Origin: Gemmobacter aquatilis
GTDB lineage: Bacteria > Pseudomonadota > Alphaproteobacteria > Rhodobacterales > Rhodobacteraceae
Assembly: GCF_900110025.1 (NCBI RefSeq)
Contig: NZ_FOCE01000011.1
Location: 55,917 to 119,916 of the forward strand
DNA length: 64,000 nucleotides
Direction: 5' to 3'
Shown: positions 26,299 through 36,000 of the stretch, one piece after another
Layout: every line of letters starts with the position of its first letter
Position numbering within the stretch: position 1 is the stretch's first letter
Notes under the pieces: generated by a model
What the model was told of the DNA's origin: nothing
The model's database searches: none
Seen by the model: only the letters and a program-made list of their open reading frames with translations
Program-made: the position numbers and the translations under genes

Positions 26299-26783
26299 AT
26301 GGACATGGGTGCAATCAAGACCCCACCGCCCTGACCCACTACATCGAGACGCGTTATCACGCCCGCCACCGGGAACAATTGCCGGTGCTCGCCGCCATGG
26401 CCGAGCGGGTCGAAGATGTGCATTTCGGCGATGACGGTGTTCCCGAGGGCCTGTCCATCCTGTTGCGTCAGATGATCGGCGAGATGGAGGTGCATATGAA
26501 GAAGGAAGAACTGATCCTGTTTCCGGCCATCCGTCGAGGCGGCATGCCCGGGATCGAAAACCCGATCGCAGTGATGCGCGCCGATCATGCAGGGCATGAC
26601 TGCGAGGTGGCCGAAATTCGCCGCTTGACCGGGAACCTGTCGTTGCCAGATGGGGCCTGTGGCACCTGGACCGCGCTGTACCGGGGTCTGGCAGAGTTCA
26701 CCGCCGACCTGACCGAGCATATGCGGCTGGAAAACGATGTGCTATTTCCACAGTTTGAACCCGCTGGGCGGGCCGATGCCTGA
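26299..26783 (+). CDS. Hemerythrin-type protein (short RIC/ScdA-like), apparent frameshift near its start
   Basis: From about 26330 the frame reads LTHYIETRYHARHREQLP, then MIGEMEVHMKKEELILFPAI, MRADHAGHDCEVAEIRRLTG and LTEHMRLENDVLFPQF, with His and Glu ligands of a di-iron hemerythrin fold as in RIC/YtfE, which repairs iron-sulphur clusters damaged by NO. The only start with a good position, ATG 26299, is in another frame and hits TGA at 26332-26334. The first start in the hemerythrin frame is a TTG at 26379, which would omit the conserved HYIETRYH. A one-base indel around 26318 (gene decay or sequencing error) would restore a ~160-residue protein. The next gene overlaps its stop by eight bases. 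Confidence 0.65.
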
Positions 26784-27462
26784 GGGACGTCTGCTCGCCT
26801 CGTCCCCCTGTCTGGCCGGCGAAATCGCTCCCAATGGGTTCGACCCGCTGGCGGTGGACCCCGAACAGGCACGGGATGTTGCGCGCTGGCGCCGCGCGGA
26901 ACGCGTCCGCCTGCGTGTGGCACGGGACGCGCTGAGCGTGGCAGACCGGCAAGCGGTAGGTGTCGCTCTATCCGCGCATTTGCGTCACTTGCTGGCCCAG
27001 CAGTTTTCCGGGGCGGCGGGCCTGACCCTGTCTGCCTACTGGCCGATCAAAGGTGAACCAGATCTGCGCGACCTCATGGCGGATTTGCACGGCAGGGGCG
27101 TGACCCTGGCGCTGCCGGTGGTCGCGGTGAAGGCCGCCCCGCTGGTCTTTCGCCGCTGGATGCCCGGCATGGCCATGGTGCGGGGCGACTGGAACATCCC
27201 CGTGCCGCCGCCCGATGCCGAACCACTGACGCCCGATATCGCCCTTGCCCCGCTTGTCGGATGGGATAGGGTGGGCTTTCGGCTGGGCTATGGCGGGGGC
27301 TACTTTGACAGGACACTTGCTGCGCTGTCGCCGCGCCCGTTCACCATCGGCATTGGCCTGCAATCCGCGCGCCTTGCCACGATCTTTCCCCAACCCCACG
27401 ACATCGCGCTGGACGTCATCCTGACCGAGGCCGGGGTTCAGTTCCACCGCGAGGGCCCATGA
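26776..27462 (+). CDS. 5-formyltetrahydrofolate cyclo-ligase family protein
   Basis: The 228-residue product has WRRAERVRLRVARDAL near the N-terminus, YWPIKGEPDLRDLM, and GFRLGYGGGYFDRTL, the ATP/folate-binding signature of 5-formyl-THF cyclo-ligases. The enzyme converts 5-formyl-THF to 5,10-methenyl-THF with ATP. It overlaps the hemerythrin gene and the nnrS start, so it is embedded in the NO-response operon; it may be a second copy devoted to stress. Confidence 0.85.
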   Translation: MPEGRLLASSPCLAGEIAPNGFDPLAVDPEQARDVARWRRAERVRLRVARDALSVADRQAVGVALSAHLRHLLAQQFSGAAGLTLSAYWPIKGEPDLRDLMADLHGRGVTLALPVVAVKAAPLVFRRWMPGMAMVRGDWNIPVPPPDAEPLTPDIALAPLVGWDRVGFRLGYGGGYFDRTLAALSPRPFTIGIGLQSARLATIFPQPHDIALDVILTEAGVQFHREGP

Positions 27463-28664
27463 CCACATCCACCGAACAGATGCGCGCTTGGGCAGGGCCC
27501 GCGATCCTGACTTATGGCTTTCGGCCCTTTTTCTTTGGGGCTGGGGTCTGGGCCGCCTTGGCAATGGTGCTTTGGGTGCCGATGCTGTCGGGCGATCTGA
27601 CCTTGCCCACCGCCTTTGACCCCGTGTCATGGCATGCGCATGAATTCCTGTTCGGCTATCTGGGGGCCGTCATCGCGGGATTCCTGCTGACCGCAGTGCC
27701 GAACTGGACCGGACGGCTGCCGATTGTCGGTTGGCCGCTGGGCGGGCTGTTTGCCCTTTGGCTGATCGGACGGGCGGCGGTGGCGGTGTCGCTGTATCTG
27801 CCGCCGCTTGGCGTGGCCCTGGCTGACCTGGCCTTGTCCCTGGCCCTTGCCGCCGTGATCGGGCGCGAAATCGTGGCGGGCAAAAACTGGCGCAACCTGA
27901 TCGTGCTGGCGATGCTGGGCGTGCTGATCGTGGGCAACGCCGTCTTTCATTGGGAAGCAGCGCGAGGCGACTATGCGGCGGGGGGCTACGGCCTGCGCAT
28001 CGGCCTTGGAGCGGTGGTCATGATGATCGCAGTGATCGGGGGGCGGATCGTGCCGTCCTTCACACGCAACTGGCTGGCAAAGCGCCCCCCCGGGCGTCTG
28101 CCGGTGCCACCGATGCAACGGTTCGACAAGGCGGCGCTCATGGTTCTCTTGCTGGGACTGCTGGCTTGGATTGCCTTGCCAGACCACCCCGCAACTGCAA
28201 TCCTGTTGCTACTGGCGGGCGGGCTGCACCTTGTCCGGCTGGCCCGTTGGGCGGGCGACCGGACCCTTGCCGAACCCTTGGTCGCCGTCCTGCATCTAGG
28301 CTATGTCTTCCTTCCGCTGGGGGCCGTGGCGATTGCAGCCGAAATCCTGATGCCTGGGTCGCTTGGGATGGCAGCCGCGCAGCACCTGTGGATGGGCGGG
28401 GCGGCGGGTCTGATGACGCTGGCGGTGATGACGCGGGCCACGCTGGGCCATACCGGGCAGGCGTTGACCGCCGGGCCGGGGACGGTGGTCCTCTATGCCG
28501 CTCTTGTCGTGGCAGTGCTGGCCAGGCTGGCGGCGGGCATCTGGCCGGATCAGGCGCATCTGCTGCACATGGCCGCGGGGGCAGGGTGGATCGCAGCCTT
28601 CGGCGGTTTCGCCGTGATCTACGGCCCCCTGCTGCTGCTGCTGCCCGCCGCCAAACGGATGTAG
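27459..28664 (+). CDS. nnrS: NnrS family haem-copper membrane protein
   Basis: The 401-residue protein has about twelve membrane helices. The opening ILTYGFRPFFFGAGVWAALAM, WHAHEFLFGYLGAVIAGFLLTAVPNWTG and QHLWMGGAAGLMTLAVMTRATLGHTG are the NnrS signatures, with several His residues suited to haem or copper binding. NnrS proteins protect against NO stress in denitrifiers. It overlaps the folate ligase gene by four bases and precedes nnrU. Confidence 0.93.
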   Translation: MTTSTEQMRAWAGPAILTYGFRPFFFGAGVWAALAMVLWVPMLSGDLTLPTAFDPVSWHAHEFLFGYLGAVIAGFLLTAVPNWTGRLPIVGWPLGGLFALWLIGRAAVAVSLYLPPLGVALADLALSLALAAVIGREIVAGKNWRNLIVLAMLGVLIVGNAVFHWEAARGDYAAGGYGLRIGLGAVVMMIAVIGGRIVPSFTRNWLAKRPPGRLPVPPMQRFDKAALMVLLLGLLAWIALPDHPATAILLLLAGGLHLVRLARWAGDRTLAEPLVAVLHLGYVFLPLGAVAIAAEILMPGSLGMAAAQHLWMGGAAGLMTLAVMTRATLGHTGQALTAGPGTVVLYAALVVAVLARLAAGIWPDQAHLLHMAAGAGWIAAFGGFAVIYGPLLLLLPAAKRM

Positions 28665-28669
28665 GGATC

Positions 28670-29335
28670 GTGGGCTGGCTGGAATTTGCCGCAGGGTATG
28701 CCGGGTTCTTCATAACCCATTCCCTGCCGGTGCGGCCCCCCTTGCGACCGATGTTGCAGGCAGCACTTGGGCCGCGGGGCTTTACCCTGGCCTATTCCGC
28801 CCTGTCTCTGGCCGCGTTGGCATGGCTAATCGTTGTAGCGGGCCGGGCGCCTTTTGTGCCGCTGTGGAACTGGGCGCCTTGGCAGCTCTATGTGCCGCTG
28901 GTGGCCATGTTGCCGGTTTGCCTGATCCTGGCGCTGGCCATCGCGCGGCCCAATCCGTTCTCCTTTGGCGGCGCGCGGAATGCCAATTTCGACCCCGCCC
29001 GCCCTGGTATCGTTCGTTTGCACCGCCACCCCCTGCTTCTGGCTCTGGCGCTGTGGGCAACCGCCCATGCCGTGCCGAATGGGGATCTGGCGCATCTGAT
29101 CCTGTTTTGCACCTTTGCCATCTTTGCAATCCTTGGCACGCGCCTTGTTGACCACAGGCAGCAGCGCGAGATGGGAGACACATGGCAAAAGCTGCGCAGC
29201 GACGTCGCCCGCACCCCACTTTGGCCGCCATCCCTGACCGGCGACGATGCCTTGCGTCTGGTCGCGGGCATTATCTTTTATGCCACGCTGATCTGGCTGC
29301 ATCCGGCTCTGATCGGCGTCAGCCCGTTGCCCTGA
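28670..29335 (+). CDS. nnrU: NnrU family membrane protein
   Basis: The 221-residue product from the GTG at this position reads VGWLEFAAGYAGFFITHSLPVRPPLR, then ALGPRGFTLAYSALSLAALAWLI, RHPLLLALALWATAHAVPNGDLAHLILFCTF and a final membrane helix. These are the NnrU/NarU-like features of a protein needed for nitrite and NO reductase function. An open frame extends far upstream through nnrS but is antisense-free shadow; GTG 28670 sits five bases after the nnrS stop. Confidence 0.85.
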   Translation: MGWLEFAAGYAGFFITHSLPVRPPLRPMLQAALGPRGFTLAYSALSLAALAWLIVVAGRAPFVPLWNWAPWQLYVPLVAMLPVCLILALAIARPNPFSFGGARNANFDPARPGIVRLHRHPLLLALALWATAHAVPNGDLAHLILFCTFAIFAILGTRLVDHRQQREMGDTWQKLRSDVARTPLWPPSLTGDDALRLVAGIIFYATLIWLHPALIGVSPLP

Positions 29336-29338
29336 GCG

Positions 29339-30037
29339 TCAGGTCGAAAAATCGTCAATCAGCGGATTGGGCTTGGCAAATCGTTCCAGGTCCGTCTGAT
29401 CATTTATAGTGATCCGTGTGCCCTCGACTGCCACACCATAAGGCAGCAACCCCTTGAACGCGCGGCTCAGGTTTTCGGGCGTCATCCCAAGTACGGAAGC
29501 AAGTCTGCGCTTTTCGAAGTCCAGATCAAAGGCCGCATTGCCACCAGCGCGCTTCTGCTGCCGCAAAAGATAGTTCGCCAACCGTTCAAGCGAGGTTCGC
29601 AGCTTGAGGTCCTTTTGCGACTTGATGACCGAGCGATAGCACTGCGCAAGCTCTGTCACGATCGCACGTGCAAAGTTGCCGTCCACGTCGAAGATGGCAC
29701 GCACATCCTGACTGGGGATCAGGACAATTCGGCTTTTCTCCAGTGTTCGCGCCGACATCAGATAGGGGGCGTTCTTGATCGTGGCAGCAAGGATAAACGT
29801 CGCAATCGGCCGTACAGTGGCAAGGCTGGTGTCGCGCCCGTTCCATTGCGAAAACAGATCGACCGATCCCGATAAGACGACGTGCAGGAAATCACTCGGC
29901 TCGCCCTCGCTGATCAATTCGATCTGCGGGGGGAAGTTCTGCACGTAAGCTCCCCGCATCAGGGCAAAGAAATTCTCATCCGTCATTCCTGAAAACAGGC
30001 CAAGTGCCCTAACTTCGGGGTAATGCTGTTCTGGCAT
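29339..30037 (-). CDS. Crp/Fnr family regulator (NnrR/DNR type)
   Basis: The 232-residue product has an N-terminal cyclic-nucleotide-like domain (LGLFSGMTDENFFALMRGAYVQNFPPQIELISEGEPSDFLHVVLSGSVDLF) and a C-terminal helix-turn-helix (KRRLASVLGMTPENLSRAFKGL, with the E-x-x-S-R recognition helix that reads TTGA half sites). There is no N-terminal Cys cluster, so it is not an O2-sensing Fnr; NnrR/DNR or NarR types, which sense NO or nitrate/nitrite, fit better. It converges on nnrU and diverges from narK. Confidence 0.88.
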   Translation of the reverse strand: MPEQHYPEVRALGLFSGMTDENFFALMRGAYVQNFPPQIELISEGEPSDFLHVVLSGSVDLFSQWNGRDTSLATVRPIATFILAATIKNAPYLMSARTLEKSRIVLIPSQDVRAIFDVDGNFARAIVTELAQCYRSVIKSQKDLKLRTSLERLANYLLRQQKRAGGNAAFDLDFEKRRLASVLGMTPENLSRAFKGLLPYGVAVEGTRITINDQTDLERFAKPNPLIDDFST

Positions 30038-30077
30038 GGCTGCACTCCCTTGTCGGTCGACGCCAGCATCCATTCGA

Positions 30078-30097
30078 CGCTTGATATTTGTCAAGCG
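30078..30097. promoter_or_regulatory. Fnr/NnrR-type box upstream of the regulator gene
   Basis: TTGATATTTGTCAA (30081-30094) matches the TTGAT-N4-ATCAA consensus at nine of ten defined bases and sits in a longer inverted repeat (CGCTTGA / TCAAGCG). It is about 45 bases upstream of the Crp/Fnr gene start, suggesting autoregulation. Confidence 0.65.
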
Positions 30098-30193
30098 GTG
30101 AATGGATCGGCGCAGAATTGCTCTTGACCAAGCCTGCGCGCGCAGATGACAATTTCCGATAACTCATTTATTTCGCAGCACATTTTGTGATAT

Positions 30194-30207
30194 GTGATCT
30201 AGATCAA
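30194..30207. promoter_or_regulatory. Fnr/NarR-type box upstream of narK
   Basis: GTGATCTAGATCAA matches TTGAT-N4-ATCAA except for the first base. It lies about 84 bases before the narK start, the spacing expected for an activator site at around -41 of a nar promoter. Confidence 0.65.
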
Positions 30208-30290
30208 ACTCATTGGGCCGCCTTGGCCGCAGGTCTGGTGCCAATCCCCGCCTCGGGGTGATCACACCATTCCTGCCGGAGGCCCCTGCC

Positions 30291-33014
30291 ATGCAGTCCC
30301 ACGCCACCGCCTCGCGCGCCGATCAGAACCGCGCTCTGGGCCTGAGTACCATCGCCTTTACTGCCTGTTTCGCGGTCTGGACGATTTTTTCCATCATCGG
30401 CGTCGCCATCAAGGGCGAGCTGGGCCTGAACGACACCCAGTTCGGCCTGCTGGTCGCCACGCCGATCCTGACAGGGTCACTGACCCGCATCTTCCTCGGC
30501 GTCTGGACCGAGAAATACGGCGGACGGCTGGTGTTTTCAGCGCAGATGATCCTTGCGGCTTTGGCCACATGGGCCCTGACCTTCGCGGACACCTACATCA
30601 TGTATCTGGTCGCAGCGCTAGGTGTCGGCCTTGCCGGCGGGTCTTTCATCATCGGCGTGGCCTATGTCAGCCGCTGGTACGACGCGGGCCATCAGGGCAC
30701 GGCTCTGGGCATCTTCGGGGCAGGCAACATCGGCGCTGCGGTGACCAAGTTCGTGGCGCCCTTCGTGATGGTGGCCTATGGTTGGCAGGGCGTGGCCAAC
30801 GTCTGGGCGGCGGCACTAGCCCTGATGGGGGTGATCTTCTTCGTCTTTGCCAAGGATGACCCGGCGCTGGTCGAACGGCGCCGGACGGGGGCCAAAGCCC
30901 CCGGCTTTGCCCAGCAGTTCGCGCCACTGAAGAATCTGCAGGTCTGGCGCTTCTCACTTTACTACTTCTTCGTCTTTGGCGCCTTCGTGGCGCTGGCGCT
31001 GTGGCTGCCGCACTACCTGATCGACGTCTATGCCGTTGATGTCCGCACGGCGGGCATGGCTGCGGCCTCGTTCAGTCTCTCTGCCTCGTTGTTTCGCGCC
31101 TATGGCGGGCACCTGTCGGACAAGTTCGGCGCGCGGTCGGTCATGTACTGGACCTTCGGCTTTTCCATGCTGTTCCTGTTCATGCTGTCCTATCCGCCGA
31201 CGGACTACGTTATCCAGGGCAAGGAGGGCCTGATCTCCTTTTCGACCAGCATGGGCCTTTGGCCGTTCATCGTCACGCTCTTCGCACTCGGCTTTTTCAT
31301 GAGCCTCGGAAAGGCGGCGGTGTTCAAGCACATCCCGGTCTATTACCCCAACAATGTCGGCGCGGTCGGCGGCTTGGTCGGCATGATCGGCGGTCTTGGC
31401 GGCTTTGCCCTGCCCATCGCCTTCGGTGCCCTGCTGGATCTGACGGGCATCTACACCTCGTGTTTCGCGCTCCTGTTCGTGCTGGTCGGCATTGCGCTGA
31501 TGTGGATGCACCTGTCGGTCCGGGCAATGGAACGCGCCGCCCATGGCGAGGTTCTGGACCGCCTGCCGCAACTGCCTGAAATGCAGTCCATCCACCATCC
31601 CGAGCGCACGACCATGCCGCGCGTGCTGGAAGACTGGCGTCCGGAAGAGCCGCAGTTCTGGACCGACAAGGGCCGTGCCGTCGCGCGCCGCAACCTGTGG
31701 ATCTCGATCCCGGCGCTGCTTCTGGCTTTCTCGGTCTGGATGGTCTGGTCGATGGTCGTGGCCAAGCTGCCGCTGATCGGCTTTGCCTTCACCCCGGAGC
31801 AACTGTTCTGGCTAGCAGCCCTGCCCGCCCTGTCGGGCGCCACGCTGCGCATCTTCTATGGCTTCATGGTGCCGATCTTTGGCGGGCGGCTTTGGACGAC
31901 GCTGTCCACGGCCTCGCTGATGCTGCCTGCCATCGGCATCGGCTATGCCGTGCAGAACCCCGAAACCCCCTACTTCATCTTCTTGGTGCTGGCGCTGCTT
32001 TGCGGCTTGGGCGGGGCCAACTTCGCCTCCAGCATGGCGAATATCGGCTACTTCTTTCCCAAGGCCGAAAAGGGAAATGCGCTGGCCCTGAACGCGGGGC
32101 TGGGGAACCTTGGCGTCAGTGTCATGCAGTTCCTCGTGCCGCTGGTCATCACCGTGGGCGTGTTCGGCACCGTGGGTGGTGCGCCGCAAACTGTGGCTGA
32201 AACCGGTGCCAGCTTGTGGATGCAGAATGCCGGGTTCATCTGGGTGCCGTTCATCCTGATCTCGACCGTCGTCGCATGGCTGGGTATGAACGACATCGCC
32301 GATGCCAAGGCCAGCTTTGCCCAGCAGTCGGTGATCTTCGGGCGCACTCACAACTGGCTGATGTGCGCCCTGTATATCGGCACTTTCGGCAGCTTCATCG
32401 GCTATTCGGCTGGCTTTCCGCTACTCAGCCGGATCGCCTTCCCCGATATCAACGCCCTGCAATACGTCTTCCTCGGTCCGCTGGTTGGTGCGCTGTCGCG
32501 TGCAGGCACGGGCTGGGTATCTGACCGCTTCGGCGGCGGGCGCGTCACCTTCTGGGTGTTCGTGGGTATGATCGTCAGTGTTCTGGCCGTGATCCTGTCG
32601 CTGCAGGCCGGGTCTTTTGCCGGGTTCTTCGCGGGCTTCATGGCGCTGTTCTTCTTCACCGGGGTGGGCAACGCCTCCACCTTCCAGATGATCCCGGTCA
32701 TCATGGGCCGTGAAGTGCCGCGCCTGATGCCACAACTGACCGGTGCCGACTGCGCCCGCCAGATCGCCATGGAATCGGGCGGGATCGTCGCCTTCACCAG
32801 CGCCATCGGGGCTTACGGCGGGTTCTTCATCCCCAAGGCCTACGGATCGTCGATCGCCATGACCGGCAGCCCCATCGGCGCGCTGTGGCTGTTCCTGATC
32901 TTTTACGTGCTGTGCCTTGCCATCACCTGGGTCGTCTACACGCGCCCCGGCGGGCTTCTCCATGACATCGAGCGCGGCCGTGTGACCCCTGCCGCCGCCC
33001 ATCCCGCAGAATAA
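30291..33014 (+). CDS. narK: Fused nitrate/nitrite transporter NarK1-NarK2
   Basis: The 907-residue protein contains two complete MFS units. The first half (residues ~1-430) has LGLSTIAFTACFAVWTIFSIIGVAIK and AGGSFIIGVAYVSRWYDAGHQGTALGIFGAGNIG. The second (from ~470) has NLWISIPALLLAFSVWMVWSMVVAKLP and GLGGANFASSMANIGYFFPKAEKG. Both GNxG/NIG nitrate signature regions are present. Such fusions are known in Paracoccus, where the first unit is a nitrate/proton symporter and the second a nitrate/nitrite antiporter. The ATG has a GGAGG site; narG follows 15 bases on. Confidence 0.94.
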   Translation: MQSHATASRADQNRALGLSTIAFTACFAVWTIFSIIGVAIKGELGLNDTQFGLLVATPILTGSLTRIFLGVWTEKYGGRLVFSAQMILAALATWALTFADTYIMYLVAALGVGLAGGSFIIGVAYVSRWYDAGHQGTALGIFGAGNIGAAVTKFVAPFVMVAYGWQGVANVWAAALALMGVIFFVFAKDDPALVERRRTGAKAPGFAQQFAPLKNLQVWRFSLYYFFVFGAFVALALWLPHYLIDVYAVDVRTAGMAAASFSLSASLFRAYGGHLSDKFGARSVMYWTFGFSMLFLFMLSYPPTDYVIQGKEGLISFSTSMGLWPFIVTLFALGFFMSLGKAAVFKHIPVYYPNNVGAVGGLVGMIGGLGGFALPIAFGALLDLTGIYTSCFALLFVLVGIALMWMHLSVRAMERAAHGEVLDRLPQLPEMQSIHHPERTTMPRVLEDWRPEEPQFWTDKGRAVARRNLWISIPALLLAFSVWMVWSMVVAKLPLIGFAFTPEQLFWLAALPALSGATLRIFYGFMVPIFGGRLWTTLSTASLMLPAIGIGYAVQNPETPYFIFLVLALLCGLGGANFASSMANIGYFFPKAEKGNALALNAGLGNLGVSVMQFLVPLVITVGVFGTVGGAPQTVAETGASLWMQNAGFIWVPFILISTVVAWLGMNDIADAKASFAQQSVIFGRTHNWLMCALYIGTFGSFIGYSAGFPLLSRIAFPDINALQYVFLGPLVGALSRAGTGWVSDRFGGGRVTFWVFVGMIVSVLAVILSLQAGSFAGFFAGFMALFFFTGVGNASTFQMIPVIMGREVPRLMPQLTGADCARQIAMESGGIVAFTSAIGAYGGFFIPKAYGSSIAMTGSPIGALWLFLIFYVLCLAITWVVYTRPGGLLHDIERGRVTPAAAHPAE

Positions 33015-33029
33015 CGAAAGGACGCCACG

Positions 33030-36000
33030 ATGAGCCACCTTCTCGACAGATTGAACTTCTTCCAAAGCAAAGAGCTTGAGCAATTCTCGGACGGCTGGGG
33101 CCAGACCACACGCGAAAACCGGGATTGGGAAGACGTCTACAGAAACCGCTGGCGGCACGACAAGATCGTCCGCTCGACCCACGGGGTGAACTGCACCGGG
33201 TCCTGTTCGTGGAAAATCTACGTCAAATCCGGCATCGTGACCTGGGAGACGCAGCAGACCGATTATCCCCGCACCCGGGCGGGCCTGCCCAACCACGAAC
33301 CGCGCGGCTGTGCGCGGGGCGCGTCCTACAGCTGGTATCTTTACTCTGCCAACCGGGTGAAGAACCCGCTGATCCGTGGCGCTCTGATGCGGGCCTGGCG
33401 CAAGATGCGCCCCACGATGACGCCGGTCGCCGCCTGGGCCGCGATCCAGAACGATCCGGTGCTGCGCGCGAGCTATACCAAGACGCGCGGCAAGGGCGGT
33501 TTCGTGCGCGCCACCTGGGATGAGGCGACCGAAATCATCGCGGCGGCCAACGCCTACACCGCCAAGACCTATGGCCCCGACCGGGTGTTCGGCTTCTCAC
33601 CGATTCCGGCCATGTCGATGGTCAGCTATGCCGCCGGTTCGCGCTATCTGTCGCTTCTCGGTGGCACCTGCATGTCGTTCTACGATTGGTACTGCGACCT
33701 GCCGCCCGCATCCCCCCAGACCTGGGGCGAACAGACCGACGTGCCGGAATCGGCCGATTGGTACAATGCGGGCTTTCTGATGCTGTGGGGGTCGAACGTG
33801 CCGCAGACCCGCACGCCCGACGCGCATTTCTACACAGAGGTCCGGTATCGCGGCACAAAATCCGCCGTGGTCAGCCCGGACTATTCGGAAGCGGCAAAGT
33901 TTGGCGACATCTGGCTGAACCCGCAGGCCGGGACGGATGCGGCACTGGCGATGGCGATGGGCCACGTCATCCTGCGCGAGTTCCATCTGGACCGGCAGGC
34001 CGCGTATTTCGAGGATTACGCCCGCAAATACACCGACATGCCGATGCTGGTGCGGCTGGAGGACAAGGACGGGCATCTGGTGCCGGGTCGGATGCTGCGG
34101 GCCGATGATTTTGACGGCAAGCTGGGCGAGACCAACAGCCCCGACTGGAAGACCGTTGCTTATGACAGGGCTTCGGGCCAGATCGTCGCCCCCAACGGAT
34201 CTATCGGCTTTCGCTGGGGCGAAGAGGGCAAGTGGAATCTCGAAGAGCGGGCGACCGGGGCCGAGACCCAGCTGCGCCTGAGCCAGATCCTTGACGGGGA
34301 TCACGACGCGATCGTTGGCGTCGATTTCCCGTATTTCGGCGGTGCCGCGACCGGGGATTTCGTGAAATGCGATCACCCCGAGGTGCTGACCCGCAACATC
34401 CCCGTGCGCCGCGTCCTTCTGGCTGATGGCCAAGAGGCGCTGGTCGCCACGGTGTTCGACCTGTTCTGCGCGAATTACGGCCTTGACCGTGGCCTTGGCG
34501 GCACCTGGGTGTCCAGAAGCTTTGACGACGACAGCCCCTATACCCCCGCCTGGGCGGAAAAGATCACCGGCGTGGCGCGCGAAAAGATCATCGCCGTGGC
34601 GCGGGAATTTGCGGGCAATGCCGAAAAGACCCGTGGCAAGTCGATGGTCATCCTCGGGGCCGGTCTGAACCACTGGTATCACATGGACATGGCCTATCGC
34701 GGCATCATCAACATGCTGGTGATGTGCGGGTGCATCGGGCAAGAGGGCGGCGGCTGGTCGCATTATGTGGGGCAGGAAAAACTGCGCCCGCAGACCGGCT
34801 GGCAGCCGCTGGCCTTCGCGCTGGACTGGAATCGCCCGCCCCGGCACATGAACTCGACCAGCGCCTGGTATGCCCATACCGACCAATGGCGGTATGAGAC
34901 GCTGCGCGCGGGCGAGATCCTGTCGCCAACCGCCCCCGAAGGCGATTGGGATGTTTCCCTGATCGACTACAACATCCGCGCCGAACGCATGGGCTGGCTG
35001 CCGTCTGCGCCGCAGTTGAAAACCAACCCGCTGGAGGTGGCGAAGGCGGCCAAGGCGGCGGGCAAGGCAATTCCGGCCTATGTGGCTGAACAGCTCAAAT
35101 CCGGCGGTCTGCAGATGTCCTGCGAAGATCCGGATGCGCCGGAAAACTGGCCGCGCAACCTGTTCGTCTGGCGGTCGAACCTGCTGGGGTCCAGTGGCAA
35201 GGGCCATGAATATTTCCTCAAGCACCTGTTGGGCACCGATCATGGCGTGCTGGGCAAGGATCTGGGCGAGGAAGGCGGCGTGATGCCGAAAGAGGCCGTC
35301 TGGCACGACAAGGCGCCGCAGGGCAAGCTTGACCTGCTGGTCTGCATCGACTTCCGCATGTCCACCACGGCGGTCTATTCCGACATCGTGCTGCCGACCG
35401 CCAGCTGGTATGAAAAGGACGATCTGAACACGTCCGACATGCACCCGTTCATCCATCCGCTGCAGGCGGCGGTGGACCCGGCTTATGAAAGCAAATCCGA
35501 CTGGGAGATCTTCAAGGCGATTGCCCGCAAATTCTCGGAAGTGGCGCCCGAGGTGCTGGGGGTGGAGACAGATATCGTCCAGCTTCCGTTGCTGCACGAT
35601 ACCCCCGGTGAACTGGCGCAGGCGCATGTGCGCGACTGGAAGAAGGGCGAATGTGATCTGATCCCCGGCAAGACCGCGCCTAACTATATCGCGGTGGAGC
35701 GGGATTACCCCAACCTTTACAAGAAGTTCACCTCGGTGGGGCCATTGCTTGAACGCTTGGGCAATGGCGGCAAGGGCATCACCTGGGATACCAAGGTCGA
35801 GGTGAAGCACCTGCGCGACCTGAATGGCGTGGTGTTGGACGCGGGCGTGTCTCAGGGGATGGCCAAGCTGGAAACCGCCATCGACGCGGCGGAAATGATC
35901 CTGATGCTGGCGCCCGAAACCAACGGCGAAGTGGCCGTCAAGGCATGGGAAGAGCTGGAAAAACCGACAGGCCGCCATCATGCCCATCTGGCCGAAGGCG

